NCBI GenBank assembly: GCA_910585945.1
Contig: CAJUHZ010000025.1
Span: forward strand, 1 to 34,470
DNA: 34,470 nucleotides
Source of the DNA: an uncultured Bilophila sp.
GTDB lineage: Bacteria > Desulfobacterota > Desulfovibrionia > Desulfovibrionales > Desulfovibrionaceae
Reading direction: 5' to 3'
Under the pieces are notes generated by a model. It did not search any database. It was not told the origin of the DNA and worked only from the letters and a program-made list of their open reading frames with translations. Below, one piece after another: positions 1 through 8,806 of the stretch. Numbering within the stretch: the first letter of the stretch is position 1; every line of letters starts with the position of its first letter. The position numbers and the translations under genes were made by a program.

Positions 1-351
1 CGGCAGGGTATTCTTATCGGAGAAGCCAGAGGAGAGGCCATGCTGGAAGAGCGTGCCGCACAGTGGAAAGAGGAATACATTCGGCAAGGCATACTTATTG
101 GCGAAGCCAGAGGAAGAACGGAAGGAGAAGCCAGGGGAGAAGCCAGAGGAGAAGCCTCGGGGCTGGGCCTTGCCCTCCGCGATTTTCTGGAGGTTCGCTT
201 CGGCAGGCTTCCCGTGTCCGTGACCTCCCGTATCGCGGCGTTTTCCGACGCTGCCGCTCTGCGCGAGCTGACGCGTTCCGCATACAGGGCGGAATCCTTG
301 CAGGCGTTTGTTGATCAGTTGCCAAAAGACGATGCGAAAAAAATGCAGTAG
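1..351 (+). CDS. C-terminal part of an Rpn/YhgA-type nuclease (putative transposase), 5' end outside window
   Basis: The frame is already open at base 1 and stops with TAG at 349-351, so only about 116 C-terminal residues are present. The visible part is a charged helical stretch with GEARGE-type repeats, followed by a small domain (LRDFLEVRFGRLP, then a run ending near ESLQAFVDQL). That layout matches the tail of Rpn-family PD-(D/E)XK nucleases, where a Glu/Gly/Arg-rich linker leads to a DUF4351-like C-terminus. The catalytic domain lies upstream of the window and cannot be checked. The linker is internally duplicated: RQGILIGEARG is encoded at 1-33 and again at 82-114, an 81-base period. 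Rpn proteins promote recombination and often occur in multiple copies. The family call is by pattern only. Confidence 0.6.
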   Translation, partial: RQGILIGEARGEAMLEERAAQWKEEYIRQGILIGEARGRTEGEARGEARGEASGLGLALRDFLEVRFGRLPVSVTSRIAAFSDAAALRELTRSAYRAESLQAFVDQLPKDDAKKMQ

Positions 352-517
352 TTTTTCATTCGGCGGCAGAAGTCTTGCATATGTTGAGGGAAAAACGAAC
401 GCCTGCAATTCGGTTCATGATTTGCCCCGGATTGGATCATGAGGTTCATTCGCCCCAAGAACGTGTTTTTTGAGCTTGTTCACGGCGCTTTTCGCGCCGC
501 GTCAGACGCCTGTCCGG

Positions 518-568
518 CTTTAGAAGTCATTTCATGGGGATCATGAAATGACTTCTAAAGTTTTTTTT
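518..568 (+). terminator. Strong hairpin plus T-tract, built from a dispersed inverted repeat
   Basis: Arms 518-536 and 542-560 are perfect 19-base inverted repeats with a 5-base loop, followed by eight T at 561-568. This is a textbook intrinsic terminator. It lies 166 bases after the nuclease-like gene and just before the RTX gene. The core of the arm (GAAGTCATTTCATG) recurs between the EPSP-synthase-like gene and thiD, so the terminator is also a member of a repeat family. Confidence 0.8.
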
Positions 569-617
569 GATCTGCCGATAAAGTAAAAAATTTATATCTT
601 CCAAAACGGGGTGCAGC

Positions 618-2232
618 ATGGACGCCGGCATGATCGCTTCGGTCAACGACTTCAGAAACAACACGCTGAACAGCGCCCGTGCCGCGTTCAACACCGCCTT
701 TGCCGCGGATCAGGCGGCTTCCCGCGCGGCGAGCGACAGCGCCCGCGCCGCCGCCCGCGCCGAAAAATACGGCGACGACGCGCCCCGGGGCGACAGAGTG
801 AACATTTCCGACGCGGCCCGTCGTTTTTTCAGCGAATACGCGCGAGGCACCTTCCGGTCGGGACGTGCCGGGCGCGTCCATGCGGGCAATGACGGCCTTT
901 GGCACGCTGGTGGAAGTGGAAGCGCGCGCCGCCGCTGGCGGCAGGGCGATCGCGGCCGGTTTTCTGCGAGCCGAGGAGGGCGAGGGCGCGTTCCGGCTCC
1001 GGCTCGCCAGCGTACACACGCAAGCCGAAGACGTGCTCATGACCTATACCGCTAGGTTTACCCATGCCGACGGCGAGATTCAGGAATTCGTTCTCGACGG
1101 CAACACCGTCTTCAGAGAACTTGATGACGGAACCATCGTCAGGGGCGTTTCCGGCGGAAGCCACCTGACCGGAAGCGACGGCCGCGATATCCTTATCGCC
1201 CTGGAAGACGAGACGACCGTGGACGGCGGCGAAGGCGACGACATCATTTTCAATATGGGGCGCAAGGCCACCCTGCGCGGCGGCGACGGCAACGACGTGA
1301 TCACCAGCCTTGGTGATGAAACGCAGGTGGAAGGCGGCGCGGGCGACGACGCCATCGCCATGCTGCACGACACCATCCGCCTTTCTTCGCTGGGACGGGA
1401 AGACGCCGCGAAGCAGGCCGACAGGGCAAAGGCCGGCCTGGATTACCGCCCCTACGCCTCGCAGCAACTCACCGTCGACGGCGGCGACGGCAACGATTAC
1501 ATCACTGTCAAGCCCGAACTGTATCAGAGCCTCATCAGCGGCGGTGACGGCGACGACTGGATCGAAATCCGCGACGCCGCAAGCTCCGCGTTGAGCGGCG
1601 GTGACGGCAACGACGTCATCATCGGCCGTGACGTGAGGGATACCCGGGTGGACGCCGGCAACGGGCATGACGTGATTTCTCTTGAATCCGCCAGAGGCAA
1701 GAGCATCATCAGCGGCGGCAGCGGGGATGACGTCATCTTTGTGAACACGGCCGGCCGTGACAGCCAGATCGGCGGCGGGGACGGCAATGACGTGATCATC
1801 ACCGGATCGGCTGGTCTGGTGGACGGCGGTGCAGGCGATGACATTCTTGTTGTCGGCGGCGCGCATACCGTGACTGGCGGAGCCGGCAACGACAGCATCG
1901 TTGTGGGGATTCTGGAGGAAGATGGCCTGCTGGACGGGGGCGACGGAGACGACGTGATCCATGTCGATCAGGCGTATGGCGGGAGCCTTGTGAGCGGCGG
2001 AGCCGGGAATGACGTCATCAGCGTCGACGTGCTCGGCTCTTCCAGGGAGACGGTAGAAAACGGGCGCTTCCATTCCTCGCCCGTGGGGGCCGTGATCGAT
2101 GGCGGAGACGGGGACGACGTGATCCGCGTCAACCATGCGTACGCCGGGAGCCTTGTGTACGGCGGAACAGGCAAAAACGATCTTGGTGGGGTGAATCTGC
2201 CTGCCGGCAGCCGGTTGAACGTCCGGGCCTGA
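618..2232 (+). CDS. RTX (GGxGxD repeat) calcium-binding protein with an apparent frameshift near 824-865
   Basis: Two frames appear to make one protein. From ATG 618 the first frame gives about 75 plausible residues ending near VNISDAARRFFSEYA, then turns into Arg/Gly-rich sequence typical of a wrong frame. The next frame is open from 802 (stop TGA at 799-801; GTG at 865) to TGA at 2230-2232 and carries the rest. It has about 15 glycine/aspartate nonapeptide-like units (for example GGDGNDVI, GGAGDDIL, GGDGDDWI) over most of its length. Such repeats form a Ca2+-binding parallel beta-roll and are usual in type I-secreted RTX proteins. No type I export genes are in the window and no extended C-terminal tail follows the last repeat. 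Six T at 824-829 are a natural site for an indel. The alternative is two overlapping genes. Confidence 0.7.
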
Positions 2233-2354
2233 TTTTCCCTCCTGTTCTGACGCCGGCAGCCCTGTTCGCAACAGGGGCAGCCCGGGTCAGATTCCTTTCT
2301 CGGTGAAGCGTGGTCCGCTTCCCATGTTTTCCCTTGTCGGCCGGAAAGTCGGCC

Positions 2355-3899
2355 CTACAGCCAGCCGCAGGTCATGGCCGCGCACACGCAGGTGATGATC
2401 AGAGCCAGGATGAAAGCGACGCGCATGACTGCCGGCGCTTCCTCCGGGCGGTCAATGGAGGCGGCCGCTGCAAGAATTTTGGCCGGAGAAACGACGCCCG
2501 CGATCCCTCCGCCCACGGCGCTTGCCGCGGCAAGCAGCGGCCCGGCGACGCCAAGATTTCCCGCCGTGGTCATGTGCAGCTTGGTGAACATGGCGACAGC
2601 CGAGGTTTGCGAGCCGCTGACAAAGCCGGCCAGAAGACCGATGCCGGGCGTGATCGCCGGGTACAGCGAGCCGAACAGCGCGGCCGCGCCCAGGGCCAGC
2701 ACATCGATCATGTTGTCGCCCGGCGCAGGCAACACCCAGGCGGCGTTTTTGCCCGAGTGGTTCATGACGTAGGCCAGGGCGAAAAACACCGCTGTGGACA
2801 GAATGATCCGCCACGCCCGCCGGCGGAAGATCCCGGCGACGGCGCGCAGTTGCGCCCGGTTCGTCCGCAGCAGGGGCAGACAGACGAACGTGCTGACCGC
2901 CACCCAGAAATACGCCTGCCAGAACGGGCGGGTGTATTCTGGCGCGCCCGGAATAATGGTCACCGGCATGGCCCAGTCGCGGAAAACAAGCTGGAAAAAG
3001 GGCAGAAATGGAGCGTTGATCGCCAGGGAAAGCCCGGTGAGCGCCAGCCACGGCGAGCAGGCCCGCCACAGGGAAAAGCGCTGTTCCGCTTCCCGGTCTT
3101 CCGGAGTCGACGCCGCGGGGCGGAACACGGGCAGGCCGCGCATGGCGGCGTACAACAGCAGCGCGCCGGCCATTGCCGCCCCGGCGACGATGCCGGTAAT
3201 GGTGACCAGCCCGAGCCGGGACATGAGCACACAGGTCCCGCCCCCGGCCAGGGCCGCCATGATCGCGGGCGAGATCCCTTCGCGCATCAGGCGCGCGCCG
3301 CCGGCCGCGTACAGGGTGCACAACCCCACGGCCAGAGAAACAAGGGGCGTGTAGCGGGCGAAGAGCACGCCCGTCTCATGCAGGGAAAGCCCGGTGAACC
3401 CGGCAAAGACCACGGCCGGAATGCCGAGCAGGGCGTAAATGCACATGGCCGTGTAGCCGAGCGCCGGGAGCAGGATCGCGGCAAAGGCCGAATAGCCGAG
3501 CGCCAGCAGAATGGGCGGGAGGATGGAAACCGTGGCCGCGCCAAGCGACGTGAGCAGCACGCCGAACGCCATGTTCAGCAGCAGCGCCTGCACCGCCTTC
3601 TGACCGGGGACAAGCCCCTTGATGAAGACGACGACGCGGGCAAGCGCCCCGCTTTGCTGCATGACGAGCATCTGGAACAGACTGGCCGCCAGCACCAGCC
3701 CCACAGGCAGTGACCCGATGACGCCCGAAAGGACGGAAGCGCCGATCACCGCCGGATCGGTATCAAAATACAACCAGGCAATCAGCGCGGCGGCAAGCAG
3801 CCCCGCGCCGCCAGCCACATCGGCCGCCGCGCGGCGGATCAGAAGCAGCCAGGCGACAAGCAGAACCGGCGTCAGGGCCAGGGCGACGGAAACAGGCAT
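2355..3899 (-). CDS. lctP: L-lactate permease (LctP/LldP family)
   Basis: A 514-residue, very hydrophobic protein with about a dozen membrane segments. Family signatures include GYTAMCIYALLGIPA near the middle and, near the C-terminus, GSQTSAVAMFTKLH followed by AASAVGGGIAGVVSPAKI. These correspond to the conserved C-terminal loop of lactate permeases (TC 2.A.14). The expected role is proton-coupled uptake of lactate or glycolate, an important electron donor for Desulfovibrionaceae. Minus-strand ATG at 3897-3899 has GGGAGC just upstream. The gene starts 21 bases after the stop of the ParA-like gene and points the same way, so the two are probably cotranscribed. Length is close to the usual 510-550. 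Confidence 0.9.
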   Translation of the reverse strand: MPVSVALALTPVLLVAWLLLIRRAAADVAGGAGLLAAALIAWLYFDTDPAVIGASVLSGVIGSLPVGLVLAASLFQMLVMQQSGALARVVVFIKGLVPGQKAVQALLLNMAFGVLLTSLGAATVSILPPILLALGYSAFAAILLPALGYTAMCIYALLGIPAVVFAGFTGLSLHETGVLFARYTPLVSLAVGLCTLYAAGGARLMREGISPAIMAALAGGGTCVLMSRLGLVTITGIVAGAAMAGALLLYAAMRGLPVFRPAASTPEDREAEQRFSLWRACSPWLALTGLSLAINAPFLPFFQLVFRDWAMPVTIIPGAPEYTRPFWQAYFWVAVSTFVCLPLLRTNRAQLRAVAGIFRRRAWRIILSTAVFFALAYVMNHSGKNAAWVLPAPGDNMIDVLALGAAALFGSLYPAITPGIGLLAGFVSGSQTSAVAMFTKLHMTTAGNLGVAGPLLAAASAVGGGIAGVVSPAKILAAAASIDRPEEAPAVMRVAFILALIITCVCAAMTCGWL

Positions 3900-3920
3900 G
3901 GCAAGCTCCCTATTCTCAAA

Positions 3921-4961
3921 TCACCAAATACTCTTGTGAATATATTCCAATTGATGTTGAATTTTTTCCACGGAGGCATTCACTTCCGTTCTTACCCTGT
4001 TGATCGTCATGCTTTCGCCCGCGCTCAACAGTGCGATGGGCTTGCTTTTTGCCGATGAAATGCGGCCGGTTCCCAAAAAGTCATCAAGCAGGAGAAGATG
4101 ATTTTCCGGTTTGTCCGTTGTGAATTGGGTAATGTTTTGACGAATGATATCAAGAACTTTTTCAACATAAATCTTGGTTTGCTGGTTGGGACGATTGCGC
4201 GCGCCAGGCACTGTGGACCAGCCGCAATGCGTCAGGATGACCATCTGGATTTTTGGCGTATGACCATTTGAAGGCATGATTTTTCTGAATTCGCCTGCGG
4301 GATCCGAAAGAGTTTTGAGAAGAAGCGCCAGAGAATTGACTGATTGCTGGTCAGTCCGTACGGGAATGATCAGCGCATCGCAAGCATGCCAGGCGAGGTG
4401 GGTTGAACCTGAAAAGAAGGGAGAAGTGTCTATGATGCAACGCTTTGCATCAACTTCCTTCATCTCTCTCTGTATTTCATTTTTCATTGAAAAAAGCATG
4501 TTGTCAAGAATTTTGACTTGCTGCGCTCCTCCTATGCTTTGCGCCTGGACCAGAGCGGCGGCCATTTGTGTTGGAAGAACATAAAGCCTGTTATCTGATG
4601 GAAGATAAAATATCTGTTTATTTTCAAAGTATGGATTTGTTGCAGACACTTTTTTTGCAATATGAGAGGAGCTTCCTAGCCCTGGTACAAAATGGGGTAA
4701 AAGCATGTCATGAACAGTAAGATTGACATTTTGAAGATAATTATTGTCAAAAAACCACGTCAGATTACATTGTGGACATGTATCAACAGCAAGTATGGAA
4801 TCTGAAAGGTAGACAAGATTAAATGCAAGTGATGTTTTTCCGATTCCGCCTCTCAGGTTACATATTGTATATATATCATGCTTGGGCAGATTAAGGGGCT
4901 GTGCTTCCCCGTTCGCGATATCAAACTGACGGTCAATAAGCCGTTCAAGAATATCTGACAT
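3921..4961 (-). CDS. Orphan ParA/MinD-like ATPase
   Basis: A 346-residue P-loop protein. NLRGGIGKTSLAFNL (residues about 35-49) is a deviant Walker A of the ParA type; AVDTCPQCNLTWFF corresponds to the ParA switch I region; CIIDTSPFF is the Walker B equivalent; and a THCGWSTVPGARN stretch follows later. ParA proteins form ATP-dependent dimers that position DNA or protein cargo. No parB, partner gene or centromere-like repeat array is seen nearby. The gene is clearly AT-richer than its neighbours, with frequent AAT, ATA and TTT codons, which suggests transfer. Start ATG at 4959-4961 has GAGGAC upstream. It precedes the lactate permease by 21 bases. The fold is secure; the function is unknown. 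Confidence 0.8.
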   Translation of the reverse strand: MSDILERLIDRQFDIANGEAQPLNLPKHDIYTICNLRGGIGKTSLAFNLVYLSDSILAVDTCPQCNLTWFFDNNYLQNVNLTVHDMLLPHFVPGLGSSSHIAKKVSATNPYFENKQIFYLPSDNRLYVLPTQMAAALVQAQSIGGAQQVKILDNMLFSMKNEIQREMKEVDAKRCIIDTSPFFSGSTHLAWHACDALIIPVRTDQQSVNSLALLLKTLSDPAGEFRKIMPSNGHTPKIQMVILTHCGWSTVPGARNRPNQQTKIYVEKVLDIIRQNITQFTTDKPENHLLLLDDFLGTGRISSAKSKPIALLSAGESMTINRVRTEVNASVEKIQHQLEYIHKSIW

Positions 4962-4999
4962 GAGATGTCCTCGTCACAATTTTTTTACTTGTTCTGCAA

Positions 5000-5028
5000 C
5001 ATTTACAATTTTGTGCGGAACTAGTCAA
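5000..5028 (-). promoter_or_regulatory. Candidate sigma70-type promoter for the ParA-like gene
   Basis: On the minus strand TTGACT (5028-5023) and TAAATG (5005-5000) are separated by 17 bases, about 40 bases before the ATG at 4961, in an AT-rich stretch. The -35 match is good; the -10 match is weak. Confidence 0.4.
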
Positions 5029-5136
5029 TGAAAAAGGCGGATGGCGCTGTGGCGCGGCGGTCCTGCCCATGACAAAATCCGGGCGGGAGGCCGTGCGAGC
5101 ATTGCCTCCTTTCGCCGCACGGGCTACAAGGGTATC

Positions 5137-5580
5137 GTGAAATATCTGGCTCTTGACTATGGAATGAAGCGCACGGGCGTTGCCGTGAGCGATCCGGAAG
5201 GGCGCATGGCCTTTCCGCGCCGCACCATGCGCATGGGCACGCGGCGGGCCTTTTTCGACGAGGTGGCCGCGCTCGTTCTGGAAGAACGTCCGGACGCCCT
5301 GGTGATCGGCCTTCCCCTGTTGCTGGACGGCGGGGAAAGCCTGATGACCCGGCAGGCGCGCAACATTGCGGCCAGCCTGGCCCGGCGCGTGGATCTGCCC
5401 CTCTATCTGATGCCCGAAACGCTCAGCAGCCATGAGGCCGAGCACGACTTGCGCGAAGCCGGCCGCCGGGAGAAAGATCTCCGCGCCGTCGTGGATCAGC
5501 AGGCGGCCGTGCGTATTCTCGAATCCTTTCTGAACACCCCCGAAGAAAAACGGATCGCCTATGTCCGCCGCACGCTCTGA
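5137..5580 (+). CDS. ruvX: RuvX/YqgF family pre-16S rRNA nuclease (Holliday-junction-resolvase-like)
   Basis: A 147-residue protein from GTG 5137. That start is preferred over an in-frame ATG at 5041 because the conserved N-terminus KYLALDYGMKRTGVAVSD begins there and AAGGG lies just upstream. The first Asp of ALDYG, the VIGLPLLLDG strand and the C-terminal VVDQQAAVRIL segment with its late Asp match the RNase H-fold YqgF family. In bacteria the family processes the 5' end of 16S rRNA; a resolvase role has also been proposed. The stop overlaps the mltG start by 20 bases, so the two genes are translationally linked. That pairing is common in bacteria. Confidence 0.9.
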   Translation: MKYLALDYGMKRTGVAVSDPEGRMAFPRRTMRMGTRRAFFDEVAALVLEERPDALVIGLPLLLDGGESLMTRQARNIAASLARRVDLPLYLMPETLSSHEAEHDLREAGRREKDLRAVVDQQAAVRILESFLNTPEEKRIAYVRRTL

Positions 5581-6664
5581 CTCTTCCGGCCGTTTCTGGC
5601 TGCGCTGTCTCCTTGGCCTTGTCATCGTGGCGCTGCTTGTGGGCGGCACGCTCGCGTACCAGTTGTTTTTGTTCTTGCGGATGCCGGGGGATTACCCCCC
5701 GCGCGAGGTGGAGGTCACCGTCACGCCGGGCATGTCCTTTTCCGCCCTCGCCAGAGAACTCGCGGCGGAAGGCGTGATCACCAGCGAAAAAAAGTTCGTT
5801 TTCTACGCCCGGTACAAGAAGATGACCAATATCAAGAGCGGGCGCTTCCGGGTCAATACGGGGTGGAGTCCGGCAAAGGTGCTTGATCAGTTGGTCAACG
5901 GCCTTCCCTATCTTGAACGGGTGACCATCCCCGAGGGGCTTGCCTGGTGGGAAACCGGCAGACGCCTTGAACAAGCGGGCCTTGTCCGCTTTGAGGACTT
6001 TGAAAAGGTCATTCACGATCCGGCTTTTTTGCGGCATTGGGGCATTCCCTTCCCGAGCGCCGAAGGCTTTCTTTTCCCGGACACCTATCTGATCGGGCGT
6101 CCTCTGGAACTGAATGAAGCTTCCGCCCGCAGCGTGGCCGGACGCATGGTGGACACCTTCTGGCGGCGCACGGCCGGGCTGTGGCCGGAGGGCAAACGCC
6201 CCGGTCCGGGAAAGGCCGGACTGGTGCGCGACAGGGTGCGCCTCGCCTCCATCGTGGAAAAGGAAACAGCCGTGCCCAACGAGCGGGCAAGGGTGGCGGG
6301 CGTCTACGCCAACCGCCTCCAGGCGGGGATGCGGCTCCAGGCCGATCCCACCGTCATTTACGGGCTTGGCCCGTCCTTTTCCGGGCCTATCCGACGCAGT
6401 CAGCTCAACGATGCGGGCAATCCCTACAATACCTATCAGAAAAACGGCCTGCCGCCCGGCCCCATCTGCTCGCCGGGCCTTGCCAGTCTGGCCGCAGCCT
6501 TTGCTCCGGAACAGCATAAGTTTCTTTACTTTGTCGCCGTTGGCGACGGAAGCCACACCTTCAGCACCAATCTGCGCGATCACAACAGCGCTGTTGATTT
6601 GTACCGGCAGAACGTCCGGCGCGGGCAAAACCCGCCGGCCGCGCCCCGCGGGCAGGGGTCATGA
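5561..6664 (+). CDS. mltG: Endolytic peptidoglycan transglycosylase MltG (YceG-like)
   Basis: A 367-residue inner-membrane protein. An N-terminal membrane anchor (about residues 12-39) is followed by a LysM-like segment (VTPGMSFSALARELAAEGVI) and the YceG catalytic domain. ASIVEKET (about 230-237) carries the expected catalytic glutamate (Glu233 in VEKE). RLQADPTVIYG and the NPYNTYQ...GLPPGPI stretch are family signatures. MltG cleaves nascent glycan strands at the membrane and sets chain length. Start ATG 5561 lies inside the end of ruvX. The C-terminus is a short Pro/Gly-rich tail. Confidence 0.92.
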   Translation: MSAARSDSSGRFWLRCLLGLVIVALLVGGTLAYQLFLFLRMPGDYPPREVEVTVTPGMSFSALARELAAEGVITSEKKFVFYARYKKMTNIKSGRFRVNTGWSPAKVLDQLVNGLPYLERVTIPEGLAWWETGRRLEQAGLVRFEDFEKVIHDPAFLRHWGIPFPSAEGFLFPDTYLIGRPLELNEASARSVAGRMVDTFWRRTAGLWPEGKRPGPGKAGLVRDRVRLASIVEKETAVPNERARVAGVYANRLQAGMRLQADPTVIYGLGPSFSGPIRRSQLNDAGNPYNTYQKNGLPPGPICSPGLASLAAAFAPEQHKFLYFVAVGDGSHTFSTNLRDHNSAVDLYRQNVRRGQNPPAAPRGQGS

Positions 6665-6749
6665 GCGCTCCGGAGGCGAATGATGACATGAGTTGCATAA
6701 CCTCCCGCACTTGCGGGGCAGGCGCTTTCAGGATAGGGATCAAAGACTG

Positions 6750-6774
6750 ACGCCGCTCCTGTTTGCGGCGTTTT
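6750..6774 (+). terminator. Weak intrinsic terminator after mltG
   Basis: ACGCCGC (6750-6756) and GCGGCGT (6765-6771) form a 7-base stem with an 8-base loop and only four T. It ends before the downstream ATG at 6816, which argues against the longer upstream start at 6693 for the next gene. Confidence 0.5.
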
Positions 6775-6815
6775 CCTCCAACAGCACCCCGACCACACCC
6801 CGAGAGCAGATTTTC

Positions 6816-8774
6816 ATGAGCAACAGCACCTTCGCACGCCGTCCGGACAAATCCGGTTCCCGCCCTGCGGACCGCAACGGCAGGGACGGACAGTCCCGCG
6901 CGTTTTCTTCCGGCCACAGCCGCCGGAACAGTCAGAGCCAGGCCGACAGGCCGGGGCGGCCCCGCTGGACGGAACGGATTGAGGATGACGCGCCCGCCGC
7001 GCCGCGCCCGCCGCGCGGGGCTGGCATCATTGCCGAAGCCTGCGAACTGGACAGGGAACTCATCCGCCTCATTGCCAAACGCTCCCGCCTTCTGGCCAAA
7101 CTGCCGGCGCGGCAGGCCGGATCGGGAAATGCGGACAACGAGCGCGACCTGCGTCTCTCCTGGGAAAAAAACGCCTCCCGCGTGAGCCGCGACCCGAGGC
7201 TGATCCGGCAGATCTTCGCGCTTCTGCGCGAGGTGGAAGTCCTCCCGGCCGATCTGGATCAACCCGCCGCCTTCAATCTGGCGCCGGCCAGAAAGGCGCT
7301 TGAAGTCGATCTGCCCGCTCCGGCGTCGGATCGCCGTGTCCGCGCGGCCATGATCCTCGCCGCCGCTTCGGGAACGGCAGTCGAACTGACCGGGGTTCCG
7401 CTGAACAACCCTGTCGTCGAATGCGTGAAAATGATCAATCAGATCGGGGGAAGCCTGCGCTGGGAGGAGGACGGCCGTGTCCTCTGCCGGGAGGGATCGC
7501 CCGTTGCCGGCTTGCGGCAGGGCAAGGCGTCCGTCCCGCTGGACAAGGTGATCCATGTCGGGGAAGATTTGTTCAATCTGTACCTGCTGCTTTTCTTCAT
7601 GACCACGCGGCCGGCTCGAATCAAGGTGATCGGGGAGGGCGATCTCAAGCTGGCGGATCTCGCGGCGTTGCGGCGTTTTCTGCCCCGGCTGGGAGCGCGG
7701 CTCACGGCCGTCATCCCCGGAGGCGAAGGTCTGCCGGCCAGGCTCGAAACGTCCGCCCTGCTCCCGGCGGAGGTGGATGTTCCGGCCGATCTGCCTGCCG
7801 ACGCCCTGCTTGCCCTCTGCCTCAGCGCGGCGTTTCATGCCGTGCCCGTTGTCGTTCGGGCGGGGGATCATCCCGATCGGGAAGTTGTTCTCCCCGAGGC
7901 GGCGGGCATCCTGGCGGAAGCGGGCATCGCCGTTCAGGCGGAGGCGGGAGTGCTTCGGATCACGCCGGGGCGCGTCGCCTTCCATCGTGCGCCGGCCCCT
8001 GGCCTTGACGCGCCGGCCGCGGCCGCGCTGCTGGCCATGCCCGCCCTTGCGGGGGGATCCGTGCGTCTGAGCGGGGCGCGCCGCCCTGACGAAAGCCCGG
8101 CGGAAAAGGCGGCCGTGGAGGCCGTGCTCAATCTGCTGACCCGCGCCGGCGTGCGGGTGGACGAAGAGGACGGCGCGCTGATCGCCCGTCCGGCCGAGAA
8201 TGCGGAAAAACCCTGCCTCTCCCTGCGGGAGTTGCCCGAAGCATTCTTCCCCCTGGGCCTTGTTCTGGCGGTGGGAAGCGCGTTGCAGGGCGGACGTCTG
8301 CCCGCTCTGCCGGAACAGTGCGACATGGCGCTGGTGGACGATTTCCTGTTGCAGATGGGGCTTGTCCGATCCTCCCGGTCCGCCGCTCAACCCGATTCGC
8401 AGGGGTGCGGCGAACAGCCGGAACAGGATGCGGGGGCGCAAAACGCGGGAGTGCAGGGAGACCTTGCCGTCGAACCCGCGCCGGAAGGCGCTGCCCCGGC
8501 GCCCTGGACGGCGCCCAATGCGAGCTGGGGGCTGGCGCTTGCCCTGGCCGCCTTCCTGCGCCCGAACATCAGGCTGACGAACCCCGGCATCGTCACGGCC
8601 AGGACGCCGGATTTCTGGAACATCTACAATACGCTCCCCGCGCCGGCCGCGCGCCCCGGCAAAACGTCCCTGCCGCCGCAGGAACCCGCAAAGCCGGCGC
8701 GGCGACGGGTTTTTGCCGACTACATGCCGGAGTCGGAGCGGCCGGAACCCCTCCCCTACGAGGAGGATGTGTAG
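6816..8774 (+). CDS. EPSP-synthase-like protein with N-terminal chorismate-mutase-like domain, catalytic motifs apparently lost
   Basis: A 652-residue protein from ATG 6816. Residues 1-68 are basic, Ser/Gly/Arg-rich and probably disordered. About 70-145 is helical and resembles an AroQ chorismate mutase (LDRELIRLIAKRSRLLAKL, later DPRLIRQIFALLREV). From about 150 to 610 the pattern is that of the EPSP synthase/MurA fold (RVRAAMILAAASGTAVELTG; ADLAALRRFLPRLGARL; PDESPAEKAAVEAVLNLL; LPALPEQCDMALVDDFLL). The hallmark SKS lysine motif, the GNAGT motif and the RPxxD-type residues are not recognisable. A Gln/Ala/Pro-rich insert lies near residues 535-590. It may be a pseudoenzyme or a regulatory or altered shikimate-pathway protein. 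The true aroA is not in this window. The stop codon sits inside a dispersed repeat. Confidence 0.6.
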   Translation: MSNSTFARRPDKSGSRPADRNGRDGQSRAFSSGHSRRNSQSQADRPGRPRWTERIEDDAPAAPRPPRGAGIIAEACELDRELIRLIAKRSRLLAKLPARQAGSGNADNERDLRLSWEKNASRVSRDPRLIRQIFALLREVEVLPADLDQPAAFNLAPARKALEVDLPAPASDRRVRAAMILAAASGTAVELTGVPLNNPVVECVKMINQIGGSLRWEEDGRVLCREGSPVAGLRQGKASVPLDKVIHVGEDLFNLYLLLFFMTTRPARIKVIGEGDLKLADLAALRRFLPRLGARLTAVIPGGEGLPARLETSALLPAEVDVPADLPADALLALCLSAAFHAVPVVVRAGDHPDREVVLPEAAGILAEAGIAVQAEAGVLRITPGRVAFHRAPAPGLDAPAAAALLAMPALAGGSVRLSGARRPDESPAEKAAVEAVLNLLTRAGVRVDEEDGALIARPAENAEKPCLSLRELPEAFFPLGLVLAVGSALQGGRLPALPEQCDMALVDDFLLQMGLVRSSRSAAQPDSQGCGEQPEQDAGAQNAGVQGDLAVEPAPEGAAPAPWTAPNASWGLALALAAFLRPNIRLTNPGIVTARTPDFWNIYNTLPAPAARPGKTSLPPQEPAKPARRRVFADYMPESERPEPLPYEEDV

Positions 8775-8806
8775 AAGTCATTTCATGATTCGCATGAAAT
8801 GGCTTC
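8774..8806. repeat. Inverted-repeat element, second copy of the GAAGTCATTTCATG family
   Basis: Arms 8774-8787 and 8793-8806 pair over 14 positions with one G-T wobble and a 5-base loop. The left arm is identical to part of the terminator arm at 518-536. A further half copy, GAAGCCATTTCAT, lies at 8903-8915. The nearby 21-base block 8826-8846 is the exact reverse complement of 481-501, so two parts of the element recur together in inverted order. Confidence 0.75.

Noticed and set aside
829..2271. 480-residue open frame on the minus strand opposite the RTX gene
   Set aside because: Its apparent repeats (AVxAADxVIP-type) are mirror images of the RTX repeats. It is a shadow.
6561..8441. 626-residue minus-strand frame opposite mltG and the EPSP-synthase-like gene
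   Set aside because: Arg/Gly/Gln-rich with no family pattern; the plus strand has recognisable domains.
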